Positions 29,612-39,457 of a stretch of DNA of 64,000 nt are shown here, one piece after another. Position 1 is the stretch's first letter. Each line of letters starts with the position of its first letter. The position numbers and the translations under genes were made by a program. The notes beneath the pieces are model-generated. The model was not told the origin of the DNA and searched no databases. It was given only the letters and a program-made list of their open reading frames with translations. This DNA comes from Colwellia sp. (GTDB taxonomy: Bacteria; Pseudomonadota; Gammaproteobacteria; Enterobacterales; Alteromonadaceae): assembly GCA_002733765.1 (NCBI GenBank), contig NVWU01000019.1, positions 515-64,514 on the forward strand, read 5' to 3'.

Positions 29612-29690
29612 TTAAAGCGCTCACTCTAATACAAGTTGTAATTATTGATTAATACCATGACATTAACAATGCAACAAGGTAATGAATTGT

Positions 29691-29707
29691 ATTCTGCAGT
29701 GCGGAAT
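29691..29707. promoter_or_regulatory. candidate operator B (ATTCTGC-AGT-GCGGAAT)
   Basis: Near-perfect 17-bp palindrome (6 of 7 arm positions pair) located 80 bases upstream of the acyl-CoA synthetase start. It belongs to the recurring TTCYGC-N3-GCRGAA set and could control the nine-gene minus-strand operon. Confidence 0.55.
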
Positions 29708-30567
29708 TGTATTTTGCAAGTGTTTTTTGAAGGCTATCAATTTTGTACTTTATAAAATAACTTTATGATCTAATCGTTATTTAGCTATTTATCACTTCAT
29801 TGACGGTAAATCCAGAACCAATATTGTTCACTATTTAAAAGTTTCCAGAGGTATCGCAAATATTTAAAAATATCTTGATGAGTAAACTGATGATTTAAAT
29901 GAAGATTAATATACAGGTCTTCTAGTAAATATTAACAGGGGCATGCTTGAATATTTTAACTACTTTGTTAAAGGTAACAGTACACTAGCTAAAGATAGGC
30001 ATTTATAATCTAAAAACGATGATATTTAATACGAAAAATAATATTTATCGTCTTTTTATTACTACGTTTTATAGATAACACGCCGTATGCTAAAAAATTA
30101 AAAGGGCATCCAGAAACTATAAAAAATCATCACAGGGAATGATCTTCAATATTTCCTTAAATATACAACTTTCATAAAATAATACTCTAAGCTTAAGCAG
30201 AGTAACCTTATTCTCCCACCCCTCATTTGTCCTCGGTTGACGGCGATAAGTATGATAACTATAAAAATAACAAACAACGACATACCAACCCAATTAAATT
30301 TTTCGAGATGTTATTGTTCATCTGAAAATCTACTTGGCAAAAAATAAATAGATAATACTAGGCTAATAAAAAGCAACAGGTAATATTAAATAGGAAACAT
30401 AACTCCAATCGGTAAGGTCTACAACATTCCGCTTCAGTTGATAATGTAAGTTGTTTTTCATTTTATAGATTTACATTACTTAAAATACAAATGAAGATTC
30501 TCGCATTACTCATCTAATAATCTAGCGGTGAAATTACAATTACATCTTGAGTTCCTATGGCTCATAT
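29708..30567. other. long divergent intergenic region
   Basis: About 860 bases between the operators of two divergent catabolic operons. No ORF of note and no RNA gene recognised; very AT-rich. It may hold promoter elements for both operons or a decayed gene that I cannot identify. Confidence 0.5.
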
Positions 30568-30584
30568 GTTTCACTGTGCGGAAT
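30568..30584. promoter_or_regulatory. candidate operator C (GTTTCAC-TGT-GCGGAAT)
   Basis: Weaker member of the palindrome set: the right arm GCGGAAT is perfect, the left arm pairs at 4 of 7 positions. It lies 34 bases upstream of the first acyl-CoA dehydrogenase gene, where a repressor would block transcription. Confidence 0.45.
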
Positions 30585-30618
30585 GGTTTTTGTTTATTTT
30601 GTGTGATAAGGATTTATA

Positions 30619-31770
30619 ATGATTCGAGATCAAGAAATGTTGAATCAATTTCTCGACAGTATTTCAAGATTTGTTAGAGAGCGTTTAGTCCCTGCGGAAA
30701 ATGAAGTGGCAGAAAATGATGCCATTCCAGATGATATTGTTCAAGAGATGAAAGATATGGGCTTGTTCGGTATGACTATTCCAGAAGAGTATGATGGCTT
30801 AGGTCTTACTATGGAAGAAGAAGCGCTTGTCGCCATTGAATTAGGTAGGACATCACCTGCCTTTCGTTCACTGATTGGCACTAACAATGGTATTGGCTCT
30901 GCAGCTATTGTATTTGACGGGACAGAAAAACAAAAACAAACCTACTTACCTAAATATGCAACAGGTGAACTTATCGGTTCTTTTTGTTTAACAGAGCCCG
31001 ATGTTGGCTCTGATGCCTCAGCAGTTAAAACAACTGCGGTAAGAAAAGGCGATGAATATATAATTAATGGCACCAAACGTTTTATTACTAATGCACCAAG
31101 AGCTGGGACATTTACGGTAATGGCTCGCACTGACCCATCTATTAAAGGAGCTAAGGGGATCTCTGCTTTTATAGTAGATGCGTCTACCCCAGGAATTATA
31201 CTTGGACCTAAAGATAAAAAAATGGGTCAACAAGGCTCTCATACCTGTGATGTGATTTTTGATAATTGTCATGTCCCCGCTGAAAACATAATTGGTGGTG
31301 TTGAAGGGAAAGGTTTTATAACGTCAATGAAAGTATTAGATAGAGGTCGTCTTCATATTTCAGCGTTAAGTGTTGGTATTGCCGAACGTTTAATTGATGA
31401 CGCTTTAAGATACGCTACAGAAAGAACCCAATTTGGTAAACCTATTGCTGAACACCAAATGATTCAAGTCATGCTAGCTGATAGTAAGGCTGAAGCTTAT
31501 GCTGCTAAATGTATGGTTTTAGATGCTGCAAGACAAAAAGATTTAGGCAAAAAAATAAGTACAGAAGCATCTTGTTGTAAATTATTTGCAACCGAAATGG
31601 TGGGTCGAGTTGCTGATAAAGCCGTACAAATTCATGGCGGCGCTGGCTACATTTCAGAATACGCAGTAGAGAGGCTTTATCGTGACGTCAGATTATTTAG
31701 ATTATACGAAGGCACGACACAGATACAGCAAATGATAATAGCCAGAAATATGATTAGAGATATTAAATAA
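30619..31770 (+). CDS. acyl-CoA dehydrogenase, canonical homotetramer type
   Basis: FAD-dependent acyl-CoA dehydrogenase of 383 aa. The family signatures are CLTEPDVGSDASAVKTTA near residue 118, RTQFGKPIAEHQMIQ, and VQIHGGAGYISEYAVERLYR; the catalytic base is E364 in LYEGTTQIQQ. The AAGGAT site lies just before the ATG. It introduces the 2,3 double bond and passes electrons to ETF. It is the first of three consecutive acyl-CoA dehydrogenase genes. A decayed sibling lies at 42010-42440, very similar in the LEEIGG...MEEEALxxxELGR and MVGRVADxxVQ segments. Substrate chain unknown. Confidence 0.9.
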   Translation: MIRDQEMLNQFLDSISRFVRERLVPAENEVAENDAIPDDIVQEMKDMGLFGMTIPEEYDGLGLTMEEEALVAIELGRTSPAFRSLIGTNNGIGSAAIVFDGTEKQKQTYLPKYATGELIGSFCLTEPDVGSDASAVKTTAVRKGDEYIINGTKRFITNAPRAGTFTVMARTDPSIKGAKGISAFIVDASTPGIILGPKDKKMGQQGSHTCDVIFDNCHVPAENIIGGVEGKGFITSMKVLDRGRLHISALSVGIAERLIDDALRYATERTQFGKPIAEHQMIQVMLADSKAEAYAAKCMVLDAARQKDLGKKISTEASCCKLFATEMVGRVADKAVQIHGGAGYISEYAVERLYRDVRLFRLYEGTTQIQQMIIARNMIRDIK

Positions 31771-31796
31771 ATTAAATACAACGAAGGATTTGCAAG

Positions 31797-32996
31797 ATGA
31801 ATTTAAATTTTACCGAGGAAGAACAAGATTTCCAGCAAGAAGTTGGTCAATTTTTGCAAGAAAAATTGCCAAAAGATATTGCTGAAAAGACCAAAAATTC
31901 GTTACATTTATCAAAAGATGAATGTAACGAGTGGCAAAAAATACTCCATAAACAAGGTTGGTCTGCTATTAATTGGCCAGTTGAGCACGGAGGCACTGGT
32001 TGGACGCCAACGAAAAAATATATTTTTGCTAATGAATGTGCCAAAGCAGGTGGTCCCGATGTGATCCCTTTTGGTTTAAAAATGGTTGCCCCTGTTATTT
32101 ATACTTTTGGTAATGACGAACAAAAACAACGTTTTTTGCCTGATATATTGGCCAGTAATGTATGGTGGTGTCAGGGTTATTCAGAACCTGGTGCAGGTTC
32201 TGACCTTGCGTCTGTTAGAACAACTGCGGTGAAGGAAGGAAATAAATATGTAGTTAACGGCACTAAAACTTGGACAACATTAGGGCAACATGCCGACTGG
32301 ATATTCTGTTTAGTCCGCACAGGTGAGCCTAGTGCTAAAAACCAAGAGGCGATCAGTTTTTTATTAATTAACATGCACGATCCTAAAATCACTGTATCAC
32401 CCATTATTACCATCGATGGTAAACATGAGGTTAATGAAGTTCATTTTGATGATGTTAGTGTGCCAGCAGAGAACCTGATCGGAGAGGAGGGCAAAGGCTG
32501 GACATATGCCAAAGTACTCTTAACTCATGAACGTACTGGTATTGCCCGAGTTGCTATATCTAAAGATCGCCTAATTCAATTAAAGGTATTAGCTCAAACA
32601 TCTCCTGATGGAGAGAATAAGTTACTGGATGATGCTATTTTTTCGCAAAAAGTCGCACAAGTAGAAATTGATCTATTAGCGTTAGAATATACTGAATTAC
32701 GAACACTTTCGGCTATTAGTACTGGTCAAGCACCGGGGCCAGAATCTTCAATCTTAAAAATTGTGGGCACACAAGTTATCCAAGCAATCGATGAGTTATA
32801 TGTAGAAGCCGCTGGTTATTACTCAATGCCATTTGTCCCTGAACAGTTCCATGATGACTTTGATGGGCAGTGGATTGGCCCAGATATGGCCACTAATAGT
32901 TCATTACGTTACTTTAATAATCGCAAAGCTTCCATTTATGGCGGCAGTAACGAAATTCAAACTAACATTATCAGCAAAGCCGTTTTAGGTCTTTAA
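31797..32996 (+). CDS. pimC: acyl-CoA dehydrogenase, PimC-like large subunit
   Basis: A 399-aa acyl-CoA dehydrogenase of the branch that forms heteromeric enzymes (PimC; also the steroid-side-chain FadE alpha/beta types). N-terminal EEQDFQQEVGQFLQEKLP, then CQGYSEPGAGSDLASVRTTA and NGTKTWTTLGQHADW fit the large subunit. At the place where canonical enzymes carry YEGT the sequence is IYGGSNEIQTNI, so the usual C-terminal catalytic glutamate is absent; enzymes of this branch take the base from elsewhere. It is followed 20 bases later by a partner gene. Predicted substrate pimeloyl-CoA is inference from the BadI product and the surrounding genes. Confidence 0.78.
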   Translation: MNLNFTEEEQDFQQEVGQFLQEKLPKDIAEKTKNSLHLSKDECNEWQKILHKQGWSAINWPVEHGGTGWTPTKKYIFANECAKAGGPDVIPFGLKMVAPVIYTFGNDEQKQRFLPDILASNVWWCQGYSEPGAGSDLASVRTTAVKEGNKYVVNGTKTWTTLGQHADWIFCLVRTGEPSAKNQEAISFLLINMHDPKITVSPIITIDGKHEVNEVHFDDVSVPAENLIGEEGKGWTYAKVLLTHERTGIARVAISKDRLIQLKVLAQTSPDGENKLLDDAIFSQKVAQVEIDLLALEYTELRTLSAISTGQAPGPESSILKIVGTQVIQAIDELYVEAAGYYSMPFVPEQFHDDFDGQWIGPDMATNSSLRYFNNRKASIYGGSNEIQTNIISKAVLGL

Positions 32997-33016
32997 ATTA
33001 GCATTAGGAGTTTATT

Positions 33017-34138
33017 ATGGACTTTTCATTAAGCAGCGAACAACAAATGCTGCAAGATAGTGTGTCAAGATTTATCCTCAACGATTACAATTTTGAAACG
33101 CGTCGAAAAATACTCAAATCAACAGCAGGTTTTAGTCAAGAAAATTGGAATTTATTTGCTGAACTCGGCTGGTTAATGGTGCCATTTACCGAAGAAGACG
33201 GCGGTTTAGGTGGCTCCATGGTCGACCTTATGCTTATCATGGAAGAGTTTGGCAAAGGCATGGTAGTTGAACCTTTCCTTGCTACTGCTGTTATGGCCGG
33301 TGGTTTAATTGCCTTAGCAGGTAATCAAGAGCAAAAAAATGATTACTTACCAAGAATCATGGAAGGTCAACTGCAAATGGCTTTTGCTTATGCAGAACCA
33401 CAAAGTCGTTATAATTTAAACAACGTAAAATGTAGCGCTATCAAAACAAATGGTGAAATTGTTATTACAGGTCAAAAATCTGTTGTATTAAATGGTAATC
33501 ATGCCGATACGTTAATCGTTGCGGCACGTACTTCTGGTAATACAAATGACAACAATGGCATCAGTTTATTTCTTGTTGATGCCAATCACTCAAGCGTTAA
33601 ACGTGAAGGTTATGCAAATGTTGACGGTCACCAAGCGGCTGATATTTGGTTTGATGAAACACCGACCCTTGGATTGTTAGGTGAGCAAGATAAAGCCTTT
33701 CCTGTTATTAATAATATTATTGATAAAGCCACGTTAGCGATTTGTGCCGAAGCTGTTGGTGCAATGCAAATTGCACATGAGCGTACATTAGAATACGCTA
33801 AGACACGTAAACAATTTGGTCGTACTATTGGTTCTTTCCAAGCTATTCAACACCGATTAGTTAATATGTTTATAGAGCATCAACAAGCTAAATCGATACT
33901 GTTAATGGCAGCATTAAAAATGGATAGCAATAATGGAAATGATGAAAAAGCATTATCAGCGGCGAAAAGTCGTATTGGTAAAGCTGCTAACTTAATTGGT
34001 CGTGAAGCAATACAACTTCATGGTGCTATAGGGATGACTGATGAACTTGATGTTGGTCATATATTCAAACGTTTGACCACCATTCAATTTTTGTTTGGCA
34101 GTACTGATACACATACAAAACGTTTTTCCTCGTTATAA
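33017..34138 (+). CDS. pimD: acyl-CoA dehydrogenase, PimD-like small subunit
   Basis: A divergent 373-aa acyl-CoA dehydrogenase. It starts MDFSLSSEQQMLQDSVSRFI, has FAYAEPQSRYNLNNVK in the flavin region and TRKQFGRTIGSFQAIQHRLV and AIQLHGAIGMTDELDVGHIF in the C-terminal helices. The expected YEGT catalytic segment is FLFGSTDTHTK, without a glutamate. Such subunits work as heterotetramers with a PimC-like partner, here the gene immediately upstream. An AGGAG site precedes the ATG. A terminator hairpin follows its stop, so it ends the three-gene operon. Confidence 0.78.
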   Translation: MDFSLSSEQQMLQDSVSRFILNDYNFETRRKILKSTAGFSQENWNLFAELGWLMVPFTEEDGGLGGSMVDLMLIMEEFGKGMVVEPFLATAVMAGGLIALAGNQEQKNDYLPRIMEGQLQMAFAYAEPQSRYNLNNVKCSAIKTNGEIVITGQKSVVLNGNHADTLIVAARTSGNTNDNNGISLFLVDANHSSVKREGYANVDGHQAADIWFDETPTLGLLGEQDKAFPVINNIIDKATLAICAEAVGAMQIAHERTLEYAKTRKQFGRTIGSFQAIQHRLVNMFIEHQQAKSILLMAALKMDSNNGNDEKALSAAKSRIGKAANLIGREAIQLHGAIGMTDELDVGHIFKRLTTIQFLFGSTDTHTKRFSSL

Positions 34139-34159
34139 TTAATATAAATTATATGCTGA

Positions 34160-34200
34160 AACGCCTTAAATTGATTATATTAATTTAAGGCGTTTTTCGT
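34160..34200 (+). terminator. rho-independent terminator after acyl-CoA dehydrogenase operon
   Basis: Perfect 13-bp stem AACGCCTTAAATT (34160-34172) and AATTTAAGGCGTT (34182-34194) with a 9-base loop, followed by T residues. Confidence 0.9.
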
Positions 34201-34541
34201 TAGTGAACTTAGTTTATTATTTAATCTATATTAACAGAGTACTGACTTACACTTTCAATGTAATGGATAACGAGATATCAAAAGTATGAAGCGTAGGTAT
34301 ATTCAATATTGAAAATAACAAACTAAAAAAACTGGTTGTTTAGTCTGTTTTTTATACTTAAATTTGCACTCTCAATTTGGTCATGTTTTTTGCATGCCTA
34401 TGCAATTGATTTAGGTAGTTGAGGTTGAGATAGTTATTAGCAGACTAATTTACATCAACATGCAGTAAGGAACGGCCTGTAAATAAACGATATTTTTCAT
34501 CCATAGAACCGCATAATGCCGAATATCCTGCACATAAAAAA
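34201..34541. other. intergenic, no gene seen
   Basis: Noncoding DNA between two convergent transcription units. No ORF or RNA gene recognised. Confidence 0.6.
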
Positions 34542-34561
34542 GGGGAAGCAAAAGCTTCCCC
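34536..34561 (-). terminator. rho-independent terminator of the porin gene
   Basis: Stem GGGGAAGC (34542-34549) and GCTTCCCC (34554-34561) with loop AAAA; the A-run at 34536-34541 gives the U-tract on the minus strand. Confidence 0.9.
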
Positions 34562-34596
34562 AAAAATATCCGTGAGAGGATCACACAACAAAAGTT

Positions 34597-35631
34597 TTAT
34601 AGCGTGTATTTAAATGATAATTGTGCGTAGTTTGAATCCGCATCAGCTTGACGCATTGAGAAGTTACCAACTTCAACACCAACAGCTAATTGTTTAGTTA
34701 AGTTAGTGAATAAGTTAATACTCCATTGGCTATGTTCTTTATCTGCGATATCTGATTCTGCATGACCGTATTGGATGGTACTACGTAGGCTTTCATTCCA
34801 GAAATGACGATAATTAACAAGATATGCTGTCGTTTCTTCAACTTCATCACCAACGAAATCTTTCGCAAATGCGATACCTACATAGCGACCTAACTCACCT
34901 TGGTGAATTTGGAATTTTAAATCATCTTTACCGACAGTTTTAATTTTACCGGCAACTGAAATACCAAAAGCACTTTCACTGCTGCCAGTAGAGTTGGTTA
35001 AACTACGAGCTAAACCTGAAACTGACACATTACCCCAATCACCTTTAAAGTTGTATCGAGCAACCATATCTGGCATTGAATCATTGCTAGGATCACCACC
35101 TACAGATTCAGGGTTTTCGAGAGATATTTGGAAATTACCACTAGTGTAGCGAATTTGCCCTTGGCGAATAAATACGATACCAACGGTAGCGCCTGCAAAG
35201 TCTGCGGTTTCACCTAATGCACTGGTGTTCATAAACGTTGACCATGTTTGACCCGCTAGTATATTTTTATATTTTATGAATGCATGACGCAAACGCGGGT
35301 TACTTGAATTGGAAATAGTTTGGGATCCTCCTCCACCTAGAAAATCTAGCTCAATAAAACCGGTTACATCGCCATGAACGTACTTACTATTAAAACGAGT
35401 TTCATTCGCATTGAATCTAATTTGCGATTTATTTTCCTCTGTTGTCGCTGCAGTACCGATCCAGAAATCACGATAAGCAACATCACCATCAACGTAACGA
35501 ACGTCAAGTTTAATATAACCACCAAAACTCAGGCTATCCGTGTCTGATATTTTAAGTGTATTTCCAGCGTTGGCTGAACCTGCTAAAGCTATAAAGCTTG
35601 TTGCTAAAAATAATTTTTTCTTATTGAACAT
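34597..35631 (-). CDS. DcaP-like trimeric outer membrane porin
   Basis: Outer-membrane beta-barrel of 344 aa. A signal peptide ends at SANAG (residue 22). The mature start LSFGGYIKLDVRYVDGDVAY, then RFNANETRFNSKYVHGDVTGFIELDFLGGGG and GQTWSTFM, is the pattern of the DcaP-like family; the C-terminus ends in aromatic-alternating YAQLSFKYTL as expected for a barrel. DcaP was named for its link to dicarboxylic acid catabolism in Acinetobacter. The gene lies between the PimC/D-like operon and the glutaryl-CoA dehydrogenase gene, which suggests uptake of the acid across the outer membrane. Confidence 0.85.
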   Translation of the reverse strand: MFNKKKLFLATSFIALAGSANAGNTLKISDTDSLSFGGYIKLDVRYVDGDVAYRDFWIGTAATTEENKSQIRFNANETRFNSKYVHGDVTGFIELDFLGGGGSQTISNSSNPRLRHAFIKYKNILAGQTWSTFMNTSALGETADFAGATVGIVFIRQGQIRYTSGNFQISLENPESVGGDPSNDSMPDMVARYNFKGDWGNVSVSGLARSLTNSTGSSESAFGISVAGKIKTVGKDDLKFQIHQGELGRYVGIAFAKDFVGDEVEETTAYLVNYRHFWNESLRSTIQYGHAESDIADKEHSQWSINLFTNLTKQLAVGVEVGNFSMRQADADSNYAQLSFKYTL

Positions 35632-36479
35632 TGTATATCCCCTATTTTATGATTTTCCTCAAAAATACCGAATGTATTTCCGTGAGGTCGTATTTTATAT
35701 AGAGCTTTGAGCTCTTTGTTATTGTTTTACTGCTTGCTTATAACTAGGTTGTCATCAATTTCAATGTTGTTGAAGTTAATGACACCCTCATTATTCTTCT
35801 ATGGTGGTTAACGGTTCTTCACTTTGGCTTATATTAGTGACATATAGTTTTCACATATTATTTTCCCTACGCTTGTTCTCATCAATGCTTCAACAAGAAC
35901 AATGTCATCTGGTTTGGATATATATTTTTTCATCGAAAATTTTATTTTATCGTCACTTAAAAAAAGGGCTAACATCTAGAAAATCAGTGAGCCTCATGAA
36001 TTGTATGAGTTCTGCTGGTACCAATCGTTTTTTAACAAATAGATAACAGCACCAATAGTTTTATTGTAGCATTTAGTTCCGCAAGGTGGAACCTGTAGTT
36101 CATATATAAAGTTAAGGAATATAGTGTAAAGGAGAGCGTAAGTCACAATGTAGAGATACTTTTTCGTGTACCTTAATTATTAAAATATAAAAAAGGTTGT
36201 TGATAGAATGCTAAAATGTATTTAAATTTTAGATTTCGTCCGTTATCTTGTGGTTTTTTGTTCAATAATGATTTCTGATTGAGGTACTTATGTGATTTGT
36301 TTCGAGCGACTTTAAGGAACTTAATACCGTTATTTGGCGCCGATAATGGATGAAGGAGAAGAGAGTGTTCTCTGAATCTTAATAAATAAGACATCACCTT
36401 AAACACAATGAATGTAGGGTTTAAAATTGTAAAACAATTTGTTGCCGTATTTTTGTTACATTCATTGATACAATACTTG
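35632..36479. other. intergenic, no convincing gene
   Basis: About 850 bases between the porin and transporter genes. Short open frames (for example 81 codons from 35801 and 77 codons on the minus strand from 36406) show no family motifs. The stretch contains candidate operator D and is otherwise AT-rich. Confidence 0.5.
36076..36092. promoter_or_regulatory. candidate operator D (GTTCCGC-AAG-GTGGAAC)
   Basis: 17-bp palindrome with 6 of 7 arm positions paired, one of five related sites. It is 445 bases upstream of the porin start, rather far for direct repression, so a lost gene or long leader may be involved. Confidence 0.5.
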
Positions 36480-37901
36480 CTATATTAACACGACGAGAAA
36501 AATATCTAAGACCACTAGAACTATCACACTAAAGCAACCATTCCATTCTAGACCCAATTGTTCTGGTGATACACCGATGACTTTGGCTCCAAATCGCACA
36601 GAGGCAGTAAACGGTGATATGCCAATTACAATGGCCCAAGTTAGCATCATTACTAACGCTATAGTTGTAGGCATAGATCCAACAACGGGTAATTGTGACA
36701 AGACACCGGCCAACACTGTTACGGAAATCATGGGGTTGATGAATATGAATGAACAGAGAATAATTGTCCAAGAGGCCAATATTAATATGCTCGATGGGGG
36801 CATGTTTAAATAAGCCAACTGAATGGCAATCCAGTCTAGATCTAATACACCTAAAAGTAGTCTCCCAATTGCTATCGAGCAAGAAAAAAATAGAATTTCT
36901 GAGCGCTGGACAGGTAATTGTTGAAAAATTTGTTTTTGAAAACGTTTTATGGTTAATTGAGCTGAAATAGTTTTACTATGGTTATGATTAAACTGCATGA
37001 ATATCCATGCAGCACTGACTATTGGTGCGCTGATCAATACAGAGCTAATGGGGCGCAGTGGCGTAGATACTATTAGTATAGTTGATAAAGTAGCTAAAGT
37101 TATTACTACGATACCAATGGGTATACTCACTTTTAAATCCGATAAATTACCGGAGACGGCCGGTACCAGATGGCGCAGGTGTTTTGGTGCATTGATATAA
37201 TCTAACCACGCTCCAAGTAAGAGCATTGCCACAGTCATGTACAACCCATAGGGCAAAATGTCTGTCCACTGAAGTTTAGGGATAGTAGTAACTAATAAAG
37301 CTATAGTTACGGATGTAGGTGCCCATAAAGGAATACTACAAAATCCACGCATAACCGCCATCATCATGCGACGTTTTCTTGCTTGTTCAATACGAGGATC
37401 CATTGCTTTGCTATTGTGACTTAAACCTTGTTGGACCATAGTGCCCAATAAGTTTACCGAACCTAAACTCATTAATATACCAAGGATATGAGCTGTTACT
37501 GTGAGCATAGCATAACGTCTAGTAGGCTTTTGTTCTAATAATGCAAGGCCTGTTAAGCGTATTGAATTAGAAGTTAACGCTGCATCTTTTAACACCCCAA
37601 GAGCAATTAATAAGAATGAAAAAAATGCAACGCTATTACAAATAGCACTTAACTCTTGCAATGTTATTTGTGAGCTTAGAAACAAAATGAGGGTAAAACT
37701 TGCAGTGATACTAGTTAATAATTTTGCAGTTAAGTCAAGGCGGCGCCATTCAATCATGGTAAAAAATACTAGAGCTATAACCGCTACGATCGCTGCAGGA
37801 GTATAACTTGCCCATTCAGATATTATCGTCATGATAAAAATAATCACAATACAAAGTGACGAGGAAGCAGGTAATTTAGAATTCAATATATTTTTGTGCA
37901 T
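36480..37901 (-). CDS. polytopic membrane transporter, family not recognised
   Basis: A 473-aa inner-membrane protein with roughly eleven to thirteen hydrophobic segments. It has a polar loop near residues 130-135 and a basic loop with RIEQARKRRMMMAVMRGFCS near residues 168-190. Mid-membrane proline/glycine phrases, SIPLWAPTSVT and SPFTASVRFGAKVIG, recur in both halves, which recalls the inverted-repeat design of the ion transporter superfamily (ArsB/NhaD, DcuC, CitM groups). I cannot name the family. It is divergent from the glutaryl-CoA dehydrogenase gene and shares the operator E region. A decayed piece of a related gene lies after aliA (48246-48290), which ties it to the alicyclic acid genes; a carboxylate carrier is a guess. 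Confidence 0.6.
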   Translation of the reverse strand: MHKNILNSKLPASSSLCIVIIFIMTIISEWASYTPAAIVAVIALVFFTMIEWRRLDLTAKLLTSITASFTLILFLSSQITLQELSAICNSVAFFSFLLIALGVLKDAALTSNSIRLTGLALLEQKPTRRYAMLTVTAHILGILMSLGSVNLLGTMVQQGLSHNSKAMDPRIEQARKRRMMMAVMRGFCSIPLWAPTSVTIALLVTTIPKLQWTDILPYGLYMTVAMLLLGAWLDYINAPKHLRHLVPAVSGNLSDLKVSIPIGIVVITLATLSTILIVSTPLRPISSVLISAPIVSAAWIFMQFNHNHSKTISAQLTIKRFQKQIFQQLPVQRSEILFFSCSIAIGRLLLGVLDLDWIAIQLAYLNMPPSSILILASWTIILCSFIFINPMISVTVLAGVLSQLPVVGSMPTTIALVMMLTWAIVIGISPFTASVRFGAKVIGVSPEQLGLEWNGCFSVIVLVVLDIFLVVLI

Positions 37902-38014
37902 AGGTCAACGGTGAATTGTCTTAGTTAGTTAATCGAAAGTTATAACAAGGCACGTTATTTTTAGCTCTGCAGCTAAAAATATTAAAATTAAATAAACGCC
38001 ATTGTTACCTTATC

Positions 38015-38031
38015 ATTCCGCTGAGCAGAAC
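38015..38031. promoter_or_regulatory. candidate operator E (ATTCCGC-TGA-GCAGAAC)
   Basis: 17-bp palindrome with 5 of 7 paired arm positions, placed between the divergent transporter gene (114 bases from its start) and the glutaryl-CoA dehydrogenase gene (100 bases from its start). It could serve both. Confidence 0.5.
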
Positions 38032-38131
38032 TCACTATGTAAATGTTGTTTATTTGTTTTTGTTTTAAGGTTAAAGTATAAAGAGTGAAAATAAATTCAA
38101 CCATATAATAGTAAATAAACGGAGTCACCAT

Positions 38132-39313
38132 ATGAGCCAAAAACTAACCGCCTTTAATTGGCAAGATCCAATGTTTCTTGACAGTCAACTAACCGAAGAA
38201 GAGCGTATGATACGTGATACCGCTTATGATTATTGTCAGGAAAAGCTTTTACCACGTGTTCTTGAAGCAAATAGACATGAACACTTTGACCGTGAAATAA
38301 TGAGTGAATTAGGTGAGCTAGGTCTTTTGGGTGCTACCTTACCTACTCAATATGGTGGCAGCGAAGTAAATTATGTAAGTTATGGTTTGATCGCTCGTGA
38401 AGTAGAGCGTGTAGATAGTGGATATCGTAGTGCCATGAGTGTGCAATCATCTCTTGTTATGCATCCTATCTATGCTTACGGTACTGAAGAACAAAGAATG
38501 AAGTATTTACCTAAACTTGCTTCGGGTGAATGGGTTGGCTGTTTTGGTTTGACTGAGCCTAATTCAGGCAGTGATCCTGCGTCTATGACTTCTCATGCGA
38601 CCAAAGTGGATGGTGGTTATTGTTTAACTGGTAGTAAAATGTGGATCACTAATTCACCAATAGCCGATGTTTTTGTTGTTTGGGCAAAGCTTGATCGTAA
38701 AATTCGTGGTTTTGTGCTTGAAAAAGGGATGGAAGGCTTATCTGCACCGAAAATTGAAGGCAAGTTTTCTTTACGTGCCTCAATAACTGGTGAAATTGTT
38801 ATGGATAATGTTTTTGTGCCAGAAGAAAATATGTTTCCTGAAATTAGAGGGTTAGCAGGACCTTTTGGTTGTTTAAATAAAGCGCGTTTTGGTATTGCTT
38901 GGGGCGCGTTAGGAGCGGCAGAATTTTGTTTTAATTCTGCCCGAAATTATACATTGGATCGCCAACAATTTGGTCGCCCTTTGGCTTCGAATCAGTTAAT
39001 TCAAAAGAAACTTGCAGATATGCAAACTGAGATAAGTATTGGCTTACAAGGCTGCTTACAAATGGGCCGTTTAATGGATGTTAATCAATGTCCGGTTGAG
39101 TTGATTTCTCTATTGAAGCGTAATAATTGTGGTAAATCACTTGATATTGCACGAGTTTCTCGTGACATGCATGGTGGAAATGGTATCAGTGATGAGTTTG
39201 GCGTTATTCGTCATGTAATGAATCTTGAAGCAGTCAATACCTACGAAGGTACTCATGATGTTCATGCTCTAATTTTAGGTCGTGCCATCACTGGTTATCA
39301 GGCTTTTTGCTAA
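38132..39313 (+). CDS. gcdH: glutaryl-CoA dehydrogenase
   Basis: FAD enzyme of 393 aa that oxidises and decarboxylates glutaryl-CoA to crotonyl-CoA and CO2. The stretch [20 protein letters not shown] at residues 98-117 contains R99 and S103, equivalent by spacing to the substrate-carboxylate ligands of the human enzyme. The catalytic base is E372 in [11 protein letters not shown], and the C-terminal [16 protein letters not shown] is diagnostic. This is one of the safest calls in the window. It supplies the exit of odd-chain dicarboxylate oxidation (pimeloyl-CoA to glutaryl-CoA) to central beta-oxidation. Confidence 0.96.
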   Translation: MSQKLTAFNWQDPMFLDSQLTEEERMIRDTAYDYCQEKLLPRVLEANRHEHFDREIMSELGELGLLGATLPTQYGGSEVNYVSYGLIAREVERVDSGYRSAMSVQSSLVMHPIYAYGTEEQRMKYLPKLASGEWVGCFGLTEPNSGSDPASMTSHATKVDGGYCLTGSKMWITNSPIADVFVVWAKLDRKIRGFVLEKGMEGLSAPKIEGKFSLRASITGEIVMDNVFVPEENMFPEIRGLAGPFGCLNKARFGIAWGALGAAEFCFNSARNYTLDRQQFGRPLASNQLIQKKLADMQTEISIGLQGCLQMGRLMDVNQCPVELISLLKRNNCGKSLDIARVSRDMHGGNGISDEFGVIRHVMNLEAVNTYEGTHDVHALILGRAITGYQAFC

Positions 39314-39366
39314 TAACTAGCACATAAGTAAACATTAAGTTTTTCGATTTTAGTTGTACATTGTCG

Positions 39367-39379
39367 AGGCCTCTGGCCT
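39367..39379. repeat. small perfect hairpin near insertion sequence
   Basis: AGGCC-TCT-GGCCT, 54 bases after the gcdH stop and before the IS200-type element. No T-run follows, so it is a poor terminator; it resembles the TCT-looped hairpin at 44768 in front of the second IS200 remnant. Confidence 0.4.
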
Positions 39380-39457
39380 TGTGTGATTAGTAGACATCCG
39401 TTCTATACTTAGCTGTTGTGAATGATGGCATACAGCAAAGATTAAGTGGATTTAACA

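Noticed and set aside
35801-36406. Open frames of 81 and 77 codons between porin and transporter genes
   Set aside because: No family resemblance, no convincing ribosome site; treated as noncoding.
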